From NCBI GenBank assembly GCA_964393115.1, contig CAYMST010000080.1, forward strand, positions 1-17,766: a DNA stretch of 17,766 nt. The letters are read 5' to 3'. Below the pieces are notes generated by a model. That model saw only the letters and a list, made by a program, of their open reading frames with translations, was not told the DNA's origin and did no database searches. Below are positions 8,207-15,510 of the stretch, piece after piece. This DNA is from CAYMST01 sp964393115 (GTDB lineage Bacteria > Bacteroidota > Bacteroidia > Cytophagales > Cyclobacteriaceae). Each line of letters opens with the position of its first letter. Position 1 is the first letter of the stretch. Both the position numbers and the translations under genes were made by a program.

Positions 8207-8650
8207 TCAATCGACATATAGAACTGGTGTATCACTTGCAATCTTCCAATTGCCACTTAAGCCTTGTACTAGAACAAAGAATATGTGCATGTTTGGCTTT
8301 TCTTTATGAACAAGGTCTGCTTGAATCATAGCGGTGTGTTTGAAAACTGAGCTATTTAAGATCTTCAGCGTATACGGGTCTCCTCCAATTTTTCCCTCCT
8401 CTATCATTTTCAGGTAAGCCGTCTTGGGTAATATGAGCGTCTTGTCAGCTCCTTTAAACTGATTGGCGATGACGCGAAAGTCATCATGCAATAAACTATC
8501 CAATACATCAATATCTCTTTCGGCAATAGCCTCAACAAATGACTCGATTACCATTTTCGTTTCTTGTTCCATTGATTTTTGTTTTCTTGACTTGCTTTGT
8601 GCGGCCCCTAGTCCTAGCAGAAGCACCAATATCGTCGCTCGAATTTTCAT
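8207..8650 (-). CDS. Exported NTF2-like (SnoaL-type fold) protein
   Basis: I choose the ATG at 8650, which begins a signal peptide (MKIRATILVLLLGLGAAQSK); a longer frame from 8695 only adds a polar leader. The mature ~125 residues match the NTF2-like pattern: helix MVIESFVEAIAERDIDVLDS, then LLHDDFRVIANQFKG, then strands ending in GNWKIASDTPVLYVD. Proteins of this cone-shaped fold bind small hydrophobic ligands or serve as light enzymes. No catalytic pair is evident. The gene lies 67 bp downstream of the Crp/Fnr-like gene on the same strand, so the two are probably transcribed together. Export to the periplasm is predicted, and the substrate is unknown. Confidence 0.78.
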   Translation of the reverse strand: MKIRATILVLLLGLGAAQSKSRKQKSMEQETKMVIESFVEAIAERDIDVLDSLLHDDFRVIANQFKGADKTLILPKTAYLKMIEEGKIGGDPYTLKILNSSVFKHTAMIQADLVHKEKPNMHIFFVLVQGLSGNWKIASDTPVLYVD

Positions 8651-8717
8651 TTTTTTCTTTTGAGCCAAAGGAATACAAGGAAACGCTTCGATCAATTGAC
8701 GATCGTCACAAAAGGAA

Positions 8718-9287
8718 TTATTGCGTTCTTTTTCTAATTCTGCTCAAAGTTTCACGGGCTACGCCAAGAAAGGAAGCTAGGTACTGAAGAGGGACACGCT
8801 GAACCAGAATCGGGTAGTGAACTAATATGTGCTTATACCTATCTTCTGGGTTGAAGTCGGTGAAGAGTGAAGCATATTTCTTCTCAGAAATCAACATTAA
8901 CTCTAGTAACTTTATCCCTAAGCTTTGAAAAGAAGGTATCTGTTGGTAGAGTGCGAACATCTTCTCTTTGTTGATATAGAGTATCTCCGCATCCTCCAAG
9001 GCGCAAATATTTACGCTGGATGGAGTACCATGTGTCAGACTTTCAATATCACGGATAAAGTCATTTTCAAAATAGAATGCAGTATGTATCTCATGACCGC
9101 CCTTAAGGTGAAAAGTTCGAAACGCACCTTTTTCCACGAAAAAAACACCTTTACACACTTGACCTGAGGATAGGATATGATCATTCTTATGACAAGTTAC
9201 AGGTGTAACGATGGAGACTAGTGCCTGCCAATGCGCTTCCTGCACCGGATCCAGGCTACTTAGTTGATTCTTTAAGGACTCGAACAC
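8718..9287 (-). CDS. Crp/Fnr-family transcription regulator
   Basis: The conserved part has a cyclic-nucleotide-binding-like beta roll (ILSSGQVCKGVFFVEKGAFR ... FYFENDFIRDIESL), a long dimerisation helix (LGIKLLELMLISEKKYASLF) and a C-terminal winged helix (VPLQYLASFLGVARETLSRI). A GTG at 9285-9287 gives 189 residues, the normal length of this Bacteroidota subfamily. An ATG at 9506 would add about 73 residues without recognisable structure and is less likely. The phosphate-binding cassette of true cAMP receptors (G-E-L...R-x-A) is absent, so cAMP binding is unlikely. The recognition helix is intact. It is a probable local regulator of the NTF2-like gene and perhaps of the convergent DUF1772/NmrA unit; that is inference. 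Confidence 0.85.
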   Translation of the reverse strand: MFESLKNQLSSLDPVQEAHWQALVSIVTPVTCHKNDHILSSGQVCKGVFFVEKGAFRTFHLKGGHEIHTAFYFENDFIRDIESLTHGTPSSVNICALEDAEILYINKEKMFALYQQIPSFQSLGIKLLELMLISEKKYASLFTDFNPEDRYKHILVHYPILVQRVPLQYLASFLGVARETLSRIRKRTQ

Positions 9288-9777
9288 TTGATTGATTTCT
9301 GAAAACTTGAAATGATGTTGGAAGTTATATAAAGTCCAATTAAGTGCTGATATAAAACTAGCGATTTGCTCTTCAAACCAAGTCCCTTGAGTAATGATCT
9401 TACACCATTTATAAAATAATAAGGTCAATTTCGATGAGGAGCCTAGGAATGGTTTTGAAAAAATTTCGGTACCGAACAAAGTCGGCACCGATTTTTTGAT
9501 TGGCACAACAAAAAGACGTTTACCATTTAGTAGTTCATGATATATCTTTATTTTTTATAAGATCTACATATACTCGACTAAACTTTTAGACTAAAGCAAT
9601 ATTCTTACTATTTGTTGATTTACAAAAACTTACAAGAATCACACACCGTCAACTCAGCGTTAACAATTTGTTTTTCGGACTTTGTTTTCAAAAATCCAAA
9701 GAGATGTTAGCTTTGAAGCTTTAATCAGTAGGACTTTACATAACCATATTTTTGAACGAATTAATCGAGAACTACCC
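9288..9777. other. Divergent intergenic region, AT-rich
   Basis: About 490 bp separate the Crp-like and 7TM regulator genes if the internal starts are right. On the minus strand, 9288-9506 is open but reads as a non-conserved extension. A short direct repeat GACTAAA occurs at 9576-9582 and 9589-9595 (13-bp period). No exact TAnnTTTG element was found; promoters for both flanking genes should lie here. Confidence 0.4.
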
Positions 9778-10953
9778 ATGTCTATTTTTGATAATCACAA
9801 TACCGTCTTCGGAACTCAAATCACTTTGTTGGTTTTTTGCTTCATCATATTTGAGTTCGGGATGCTGTGCTACGCATTTTTCAATTGGCTACAGCGACGA
9901 AATGATGATGTCAGAAAACGGTATATGATACTTACTTCATTACTTATTTGTTCTAATACGCTGAGCGGACTTTTTCCTGACAAGTCAATTTCATTACCCA
10001 TTTGGTTTCAATATGCCTGGGCCAATGCAGTAGGCTTCATTTTGGCATGGTACTTTGCCATGTACGTACAGCACGTATATCAAATTTCAGATCTAAAGTG
10101 GTATGCTACAAAAGGAGCTCTATACTTCGTTCTTTCACCTTTTATCATCATATACGGCTCTATGGTTTTCATTTTCAAAGAGCAATACCTAGCCAATCGG
10201 CTTATGGTGATCATACCAGGTGTTTATTGCGCGATCTACCTTGTTATGGGCGTGTTTGTGCATAAAAAATACCTGAACGGTATCCGTATGGACGGGGCAA
10301 AATTAGATTGGCTGGACTTAGGTGCCGTTTACCTTGGTGTAATGGGATGGTTTTTGTTTGCAGTGTTTATCTTCTTTGGTGATAACCAAGTCTTGCAAGG
10401 TAGTGCTATCAATATAGGATTTTGCTTTATTAGCTTCTCCTATATCAGGGGGTCGGTGATCAATGCCCTTCAGGAATACACAGATTATCAACACTTAAAG
10501 CTGAAAAAAGAAGATACCGAAACGCTGAAAAAAGAAGTAATGAAAAGTAGGCTTCAGCTCAGCAAGTTATCGCTGCAACTAGCTCAAAACTCCACCGTAA
10601 CCGCTAAGCTTTTGAGTAAAGTAGAGGGCTTCACTAATGAGCAAAAAAAGGAACTACAACCGATACTCATCTCCTTAGCAGCACAAGACAAGGAAATTTA
10701 TTGGAAAACAGTTTTTGCTAATCTTGATGCCAATGCCAAGGGATTTCTTGCTGCTATTGAAGCCAAGTACCCAAATTTAACCGACTCCGAAACAAGACTA
10801 TTATTTCTGATCCGTCAAAAAATGGATCACGCAGATATTTCGTTTCTACTGGACATCAAGAAATCCAGTTTACGAACTATCAAATCTAGGCTAAAAAAGA
10901 AAATGGGCTTGGAAGCAAATGATGACTTCGTAAAGTACATAGAACAGATATAG
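9778..10953 (+). CDS. 7TM membrane protein with C-terminal LuxR-like HTH
   Basis: The ATG at 9778 (MSIFDNHNTVFGTQITLLVF) starts just before the first membrane helix; an earlier in-frame ATG at 9682 adds 32 polar residues and is less likely. Numbered from 9778, about seven hydrophobic helices cover residues 12-225. A heptad-rich coiled coil follows at ~237-275 (LKLKKEDTETLKKEVMKSRL). A C-terminal HTH covers ~334-388 (LTDSETRLLFLIRQKMDHAD, then FLLDIKKSSLRTIKSRLKKK). This helix pattern matches the LuxR/GerE-like HTH found at the C-terminus of many Bacteroidota TPR and propeller regulators. The protein would sense something in or across the inner membrane and bind DNA while tethered, perhaps as a dimer through the coiled coil. 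Its ligand and targets are unknown. Confidence 0.83.
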   Translation: MSIFDNHNTVFGTQITLLVFCFIIFEFGMLCYAFFNWLQRRNDDVRKRYMILTSLLICSNTLSGLFPDKSISLPIWFQYAWANAVGFILAWYFAMYVQHVYQISDLKWYATKGALYFVLSPFIIIYGSMVFIFKEQYLANRLMVIIPGVYCAIYLVMGVFVHKKYLNGIRMDGAKLDWLDLGAVYLGVMGWFLFAVFIFFGDNQVLQGSAINIGFCFISFSYIRGSVINALQEYTDYQHLKLKKEDTETLKKEVMKSRLQLSKLSLQLAQNSTVTAKLLSKVEGFTNEQKKELQPILISLAAQDKEIYWKTVFANLDANAKGFLAAIEAKYPNLTDSETRLLFLIRQKMDHADISFLLDIKKSSLRTIKSRLKKKMGLEANDDFVKYIEQI

Positions 10954-11044
10954 GTTCATTACCTTAACAAAAGAAATATGTTAGAAGTATCTTTTACACA
11001 TCTGTTTGAGGTTGTAAGTCCATGCGCTTTTCACAGATAGCATG

Positions 11045-11052
11045 TAGCTTTG
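11045..11052 (+). promoter_or_regulatory. Candidate -7 element (TAGCTTTG)
   Basis: TAGCTTTG matches the Bacteroidota -7 consensus TAnnTTTG exactly and lies 19 bp before the ATG at 11072. No TTG was found at the expected -33 distance, so this is a moderate candidate only. Confidence 0.45.
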
Positions 11053-11071
11053 TATTTTATTTATTAAGAAA

Positions 11072-11440
11072 ATGGAAAACGATCCCTCGCTTAACGGAAG
11101 ATACTTAGGTTCTATATCTACTGACTTTGTGAAAGTTGCCGATCAACTCAAAGAAGCATCTTATATGATCAGACGAAAAGGTTTCTCTGACTATCCTATT
11201 TTCACTATCTGTAAGGAACAGCAACCCATAGGACAACTTCTGATTGAGAAAGGAGTAAACGAGACCTCATGGCACTATTTTGCAACCTTTCTCGACGAGT
11301 TCGTTCAGAGAAATATTATGGAAGAGCCGGAGAGTTTCCAAAAAGCGTACAAAAACCCAGATGAGTTTTGCTGTCTATTCGTGATTGATAGAGAGTTCAC
11401 CAACTTTGTTTTCCTACCCTACCCTGAAGACAGTGTTTAA
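11072..11440 (+). CDS. Unknown small cytoplasmic protein, 122 aa
   Basis: The protein has no signal peptide, membrane helix or catalytic motif that I recognise. Its pattern (DFVKVADQLKEASYMIRRKG, FSDYPIFTIC, IGQLLIEKGV, SWHYFATFLDEFVQR, FCCLFVIDREFTNFVFLPYP) alternates helices and strands like a compact alpha/beta domain. An exact TAnnTTTG element sits 19 bp upstream, so it probably has its own promoter. It is acidic toward the C-terminus. It precedes the stand-alone receiver gene by 139 bp, with a short hairpin-like stretch (AGGGA-TAAT-TCCCT, 11447-11460) between them. The gene call rests on the promoter, a full frame and plausible composition; function is unknown. Confidence 0.75.
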   Translation: MENDPSLNGRYLGSISTDFVKVADQLKEASYMIRRKGFSDYPIFTICKEQQPIGQLLIEKGVNETSWHYFATFLDEFVQRNIMEEPESFQKAYKNPDEFCCLFVIDREFTNFVFLPYPEDSV

Positions 11441-11579
11441 TTTTTAAGGGATAATTCCCTAATTGTATCCGACATTCGTTGCATTATTTCTTCCTTTCTA
11501 CGAGACTCTAATCCACTTTATCGAAGGAAAAAACAATTATAAATCCATAATTGTACCTTTATAGAAATCCTTCTTACAA

Positions 11580-12026
11580 TTGGAGGATTTATCAATCAGT
11601 GATATAGAAAACTTGTACAACATGGAAAGACGACGACGTGAAAAAAAGGACCTAAGCAACGCTCCGGCGGTGTTATATGTCGACGACGAGGAAACGAATC
11701 TAAAGTTGTTCAAAAGAGGTTTCCGAAGAGATTTTAATATAATTATAACGACTAGTGGTCAAGAGGCTCTTGAGATTATCCGAAGTAGCAACAATGTCAA
11801 ATTACTGATAACAGACCAGACTATGCCAGAAATGAAAGGCACCGAGCTGATCGAATGTGTTACTTCTGAGTTTCCAGAACTTGCCAAAATAATTCTAACA
11901 GGATTTGCTGATAACCCTGAAGTAATCGAAGCTATTGACAAATTTGACGTTTATGAGTGCATCAATAAGCCATACGACAAAGATTCATTGATGAAGATAC
12001 TCATCAATATCGTTGGTCAAGTTTGA
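11580..12026 (+). CDS. Stand-alone receiver-domain response regulator
   Basis: The frame can start at a TTG (11580) or at an ATG (11622, codon 15). From the TTG start the first ~29 residues are polar with a basic patch (MERRRREKKD). The receiver domain follows: VLYVDDEETN with D35/D36, phospho-acceptor D79 (LLITDQTMPEMKG), T107 (IILTGFAD) and K130 (CINKPYDKD). All phosphotransfer residues are intact, and nothing follows the domain. It therefore acts by protein contact, or as a phosphate sink or relay, rather than by binding DNA. The receiver resembles those of hydrogenase-type or HD-GYP regulators. No histidine kinase is adjacent; the nearest is the HisKA kinase about 6 kb away, which already has a partner. 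Confidence 0.87.
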   Translation: MEDLSISDIENLYNMERRRREKKDLSNAPAVLYVDDEETNLKLFKRGFRRDFNIIITTSGQEALEIIRSSNNVKLLITDQTMPEMKGTELIECVTSEFPELAKIILTGFADNPEVIEAIDKFDVYECINKPYDKDSLMKILINIVGQV

Positions 12027-12394
12027 GATGTGACCATTTGAAATATGCCTTTCAAATGGTCAATAGAGTCCACGAATATCGAGCAACTTATTATCCGTAG
12101 AGCAATATGAATTCTTTCATACATCATGCCTAACTACCCTACTCCAGTCTTTCATTTCGTGTTATCTTAAGCCCCATATACAACGCCAGAGAACACATAA
12201 TACTTCCTTTCATGTGTAGTACTGGTTTATCTCGAATAACAATATAAAACTTATCCGTCCTTAGTTAGTACGCTTAGGATCCTACGTTCATTTCATATCT
12301 CGTAATATTCCGTGAAATACAGAGAAATATTTAGGGTTGGGACAATTAGAAGAAAAACTCCTAACATCTTTGCATTTCCTTAAAAGAACAAGGC
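12027..12394. other. Intergenic region between receiver and glycosyltransferase
   Basis: About 370 bp have no gene I can support. It opens with the strong hairpin at 12031-12062. Later there is a 10-bp palindrome TAGGATCCTA (12275-12284). A weak -7-like CATCTTTG (12365-12372) lies just upstream of the TTG start of the next gene, with a TTG at 12337-12339 slightly too far away. Confidence 0.4.
12031..12062 (+). terminator. Perfect 13-bp-stem hairpin after receiver gene
   Basis: TGACCATTTGAAA (12031-12043) and TTTCAAATGGTCA (12050-12062) are exact inverse complements around a 6-nt loop. It starts 4 bp after the stop codon. No T-run follows, so it could be a weak terminator or a 3'-end protecting structure. 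Confidence 0.6.
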
Positions 12395-13189
12395 TTGAAG
12401 TTTTCAATTATTATTCCTTATTACAAACGATTAGACTTTCTTAAGGTCGTCTTAGCAGGGTTAAACCGTCAGAGCTATAAAAGCTTCGAAGTGATAATGG
12501 CTGAGGATGACCGTAAAGGATTGCTTTCTGATTATTTAAGTACCCATCAAAGCCACTACAGCTTTCCTATACAACACGTGATGCAAGAGGAGGACAATGG
12601 ATTTCAAAAAAACAAAATCATGAATGATGCACTCCGCAAGGCCAATGGAGAATGGATTGTGTTTTTGGACGGTGATTGCATTCCGCATCGCCATATGATG
12701 AAATCTTTTAATAAGCGGGTAAAAGCCAACAATTTGTACTATGGCCGAAGAGTTATGTTATCGGATCGATTCAGCAAAGCACTAATTAAAACACTCTCAT
12801 TGAAGCGGTTAAACTTGCTAAACCTACTCTTTTCCGACTCAAAAAAAATAGACCAGGGGCTTTACCTTCCCTTTAGCGCGCAGTTCTTTACCAAAGACAA
12901 GAACATTTGTGGATACTGCTGGAGCGTGCAAAAAAAACACCTTTTCGAGGTTAATGGATTCGATGAAAACTACAGAACAGCGGGGTACGGTGAAGATGTA
13001 GACATTGAGTGGAGGCTGCATCAAATTGGACTTCGGACAAAATCGCTAAAACACTTGGCTATCGTTTACCACCTACATCATGACTTTGTTTACTCCAAAA
13101 AAGACGACTATAGCGAAGGACACGCATATATGTTAGAACAACAAAGCAAGCACCAGATTGTAGCCAAGAATGGCCTGAAAAAGATATAA
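12395..13189 (+). CDS. Family 2 glycosyltransferase
   Basis: The 264-aa protein has a GT-A fold start (KFSIIIPYYKRLDFLKVVL), so the TTG at 12395 is the likely start codon. The metal/nucleotide-sugar motif is D92-G-D94 in IVFLDGDCIP, preceded by NGFQKNKIMNDALRKANGEW. Late in the protein, FDENYRTAGYGEDVDIEWRL is the conserved C-terminal motif of the GT2 galactosyltransferase-like group, with the ED pair likely supplying the catalytic base. There is no membrane helix, so it acts at the cytoplasmic face on a lipid or glycan acceptor. It is not inside a polysaccharide cluster, so acceptor and sugar cannot be inferred. The gene appears monocistronic. Confidence 0.88.
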   Translation: MKFSIIIPYYKRLDFLKVVLAGLNRQSYKSFEVIMAEDDRKGLLSDYLSTHQSHYSFPIQHVMQEEDNGFQKNKIMNDALRKANGEWIVFLDGDCIPHRHMMKSFNKRVKANNLYYGRRVMLSDRFSKALIKTLSLKRLNLLNLLFSDSKKIDQGLYLPFSAQFFTKDKNICGYCWSVQKKHLFEVNGFDENYRTAGYGEDVDIEWRLHQIGLRTKSLKHLAIVYHLHHDFVYSKKDDYSEGHAYMLEQQSKHQIVAKNGLKKI

Positions 13190-13212
13190 CCGAGGTTTTT
13201 AAAACACTTAAC

Positions 13213-13252
13213 AAATAGAAAAATTGATAAATATAAAGCTCTTTTTCTATTT
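13213..13252 (+). terminator. AT-rich hairpin after glycosyltransferase gene
   Basis: AAATAGAAAAA (13213-13223) pairs exactly with TTTTTCTATTT (13242-13252), an 11-bp stem with an 18-nt loop, 24 bp after the glycosyltransferase stop. The 3' arm is T-rich. It is a plausible but weak terminator because the stem is nearly all A-T. Confidence 0.4.
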
Positions 13253-13397
13253 CGTAGCAATTTCTATTGAAAAATGTAGTAATCTTGCAGCCGGTTTTTT
13301 TTCGTCTATGTCGATAGTTAGCTGGCTCATAAATATTGCGTTGGTGGAGCCCAAATTATTTATATAGATGCCAGGTTAATAAAGTATACAAATAGCG

Positions 13398-15122
13398 ATG
13401 AATTCATTTGAAGAGACGGGATTAAGAGTAGAAGTTCTTGAGGCAATCACTGAAATGGGCTTTGAAAAGCCTACGCCCATACAAGCTAAAGCCATTCCAC
13501 AATTACTAGAGTCTAATCGAGATTTAATAGCCTCAGCACAAACAGGTACTGGAAAAACGGCTGCTTTCGGTCTTCCTACTGTAAACGATATAGACACAGA
13601 AGATAATAATACACAGACGCTTATTCTGTGTCCTACAAGGGAACTTTGTCTTCAAATAGCGAATGACTTATCCAATTTCTCAAGTAAAATAAAAGGGTTG
13701 CGCGTTGTGGCCGTATATGGTGGAGCAAACATTGATCCACAAATCAAAGCGCTCAATCGTGGAGCACACATCGTCGTAGGGACTCCAGGACGAGCCAAAG
13801 ACTTAATCAAAAGAAAAAGACTAAAGCTAGGAGATGTCTCAAGAGTAATTCTTGACGAAGCAGATGAGATGCTAACTATGGGATTTAAGGATGACTTAGA
13901 TGCCATTTTAGGAGAAACTCCGACATTCAAACAAACACTACTTTTTTCGGCTACAATGTCGAGAGAAATCCGTGAGATCACCAAAAAATACATGGATGAT
14001 CCTATGGAACTTGCTGCTGCGAAAGTGAACGAGGGAACTAAGAACGTTCAACACGTTTATTATGTAGTGAATGCGAGAAACAGATATGAGCTCTTAAAAA
14101 GAATTGCGGATATCAATCCTCATATCTATGGTATCGTCTTCTGTCGTACCAGAATGGAGACAAAAGATATCGCTAATAAACTCATGCAAGACGGCTATAA
14201 TGCCGACGCGCTTCATGGTGACCTTTCTCAAGCGCAGCGAGATGAAGTTATGTCTAAATTTCGCTCTCGTCAGTTACAGATATTAGTAGCTACAGATGTA
14301 GCAGCTAGAGGACTTGACGTAAACGAACTTACACATGTCATCAATTACAACCTTCCTGATGAAATTGAAGTTTATACGCACCGTAGTGGGCGTACTGGAA
14401 GAGCCGGTAATAAAGGAACTTCCATAGCCATCGTTCATACTCGCGAGCGAGGTAAGATAAGAGACATCGAGCGTAGAACAGGAGTCGAGTTTATTCGAGA
14501 GATGGCTCCAAGCGGGAAAGATATTTGCACGAAGCAACTTTATGCGCTAATCGATAAAATTGAAAAGGTAGAGGTAGACGAACAACAAATCGAACCTTTT
14601 CTTCCAGAAATCTACCGAAAGCTAGAATGGTTGAGTCGCGAAGAGCTTATTAAGCACTTTGTGTCCGCTGAATTCAATAGATTCTTAGGATACTATAAAG
14701 ATGCCGAAGACATTAATGTTAGCGATAAAGATCGTGGTAGAAGAAACGATGGCGACGACAGACGCGGGGATCGAAAAAACCGACGTAATTCCAATTTTTC
14801 CAGGCTTTTTGTAAACGCCGGATCAGAAAATGGTCTTAACCCAGCACGACTAATAGGTCTTGTGAACGAGGCACTAGACTCTAGTGATGCCGCAATTGGT
14901 AAAATTGATATCTTAAGTAAGTTTTCGTTTTTCGAAATTGAGAAATCACGTGAGCAAGACATCATAGATTCATTAAACGGAGAACCATTTGAAGGCATTG
15001 ACCTATCCGTAGAAATATCTAAGGATAAGCCTAAAAAAGGAGGTTTCAATAATAGACGAGGCGGTGGAAGCTATGGCGGAGGTCGTCGTAGTGGTGGTGA
15101 CAGAAAAAGATGGAGAAATTAA
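13398..15122 (+). CDS. deaD: DEAD-box ATP-dependent RNA helicase, DeaD/CsdA type
   Basis: All helicase motifs are present in order: Q motif (TPIQAKAIP, 26-34), motif I (AQTGTGKT, 47-54), Ia (PTRELCLQ, 79-86), Ib (GTPGR, 128-132), II (DEAD, 153-156), III (SAT, 184-186), V (ATDVAARGLD, 298-307) and VI (HRSGRTGRAG, 328-337). Residues ~466-542 form a DbpA/CsdA-type RNA-binding domain (FSRLFVNAGSENGLNPARLI, then GKIDILSKFSFFEI). The tail (~545-574) is Gly/Arg-rich (NNRRGGGSYGGGRR), suited to loose RNA contact. The enzyme unwinds short RNA duplexes in ribosome assembly and RNA decay and is often cold-induced. A ~200-bp leader precedes the start. The gene ends at a clear intrinsic terminator. Confidence 0.96.
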   Translation: MNSFEETGLRVEVLEAITEMGFEKPTPIQAKAIPQLLESNRDLIASAQTGTGKTAAFGLPTVNDIDTEDNNTQTLILCPTRELCLQIANDLSNFSSKIKGLRVVAVYGGANIDPQIKALNRGAHIVVGTPGRAKDLIKRKRLKLGDVSRVILDEADEMLTMGFKDDLDAILGETPTFKQTLLFSATMSREIREITKKYMDDPMELAAAKVNEGTKNVQHVYYVVNARNRYELLKRIADINPHIYGIVFCRTRMETKDIANKLMQDGYNADALHGDLSQAQRDEVMSKFRSRQLQILVATDVAARGLDVNELTHVINYNLPDEIEVYTHRSGRTGRAGNKGTSIAIVHTRERGKIRDIERRTGVEFIREMAPSGKDICTKQLYALIDKIEKVEVDEQQIEPFLPEIYRKLEWLSREELIKHFVSAEFNRFLGYYKDAEDINVSDKDRGRRNDGDDRRGDRKNRRNSNFSRLFVNAGSENGLNPARLIGLVNEALDSSDAAIGKIDILSKFSFFEIEKSREQDIIDSLNGEPFEGIDLSVEISKDKPKKGGFNNRRGGGSYGGGRRSGGDRKRWRN

Positions 15123-15153
15123 TCTAACTCCATTTCAATGTGAATACTTTAAG

Positions 15154-15197
15154 ATCCGGAATGGTGAGTTATAGCTCCACTATTCCGGATTTTTTTT
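15154..15197 (+). terminator. Rho-independent terminator of the helicase gene
   Basis: ATCCGGAATGGTG (15154-15166) pairs with CACTATTCCGGAT (15178-15190) through 13 pairs with one G-U, and a run of eight T follows (15190-15197). It lies about 30 bp after the helicase stop and is the clearest intrinsic terminator in the window. Confidence 0.9.
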
Positions 15198-15301
15198 GCT
15201 TCTTTTCACTCAACTTCAGCCGCATCAATACGCAATTTCTCGAAACACGCGTTTCATTATGTACTAATAGGAATTTCATCTTTTTCATCTCAGCTTCTCA
15301 C

Positions 15302-15334
15302 TTATTAAAGCAACTCAAAGTTGGACTTTAATAA
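15302..15334. other. Hairpin upstream of the repeat-protein gene
   Basis: TTATTAAAG (15302-15310) pairs with CTTTAATAA (15326-15334). Directly inside, CAACT (15311-15315) pairs with AGTTG (15319-15323) around a CAA loop, leaving a GA bulge. The total is 14 pairs. There is no T-run after it, so its role is unclear. Confidence 0.45.
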
Positions 15335-15451
15335 TACCCTAGTTTGTCACGCAACTTATTTTTTTACCAAAAAAACACCGATACAAACAGACACTTTCAT
15401 CAGTTAACAAAACCTTATCCGTAATAAACACGTTAAAAAATGATTTTTTTG

Positions 15452-15482
15452 TTGACACATGAAGCATTGTTCCTTAGTTTCG
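15452..15482 (+). promoter_or_regulatory. Candidate promoter of the repeat-protein gene
   Basis: TTGACA (15452-15457) is followed after 17 bp by TAGTTTCG (15475-15482), one mismatch from the Bacteroidota -7 consensus TAnnTTTG. The start codon is 28 bp further on. Spacing and position fit a housekeeping promoter. Confidence 0.5.
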
Positions 15483-15510
15483 ATGCTGATAACCAACTTA
15501 AAACTTATTG

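Larger units (their letters stand above)
15198..15510 (+). other. Leader region of the repeat-protein gene
   Basis: About 310 bp have no gene. It holds a strong hairpin at 15302-15334, a T7-ACC-A7 inverted repeat at 15359-15375 and a candidate promoter at 15452-15482. The AT-rich run 15431-15450 upstream of the promoter may act like an UP element. Confidence 0.45.

Noticed and set aside
1779..9287. A cAMP circuit linking the cyclase with the Crp-like regulator
   Set aside because: The Crp-like protein lacks the phosphate-binding cassette residues of cAMP receptors, and the cyclase product is uncertain. Proximity alone is not enough.
13652..13993. 113-codon minus-strand frame inside the helicase gene
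   Set aside because: It is antisense to conserved helicase motifs and is a shadow frame.
15140..15331. 63-codon plus-strand frame after the helicase gene
   Set aside because: It runs through the helicase terminator hairpin and its T-run and has no plausible domain or start context.
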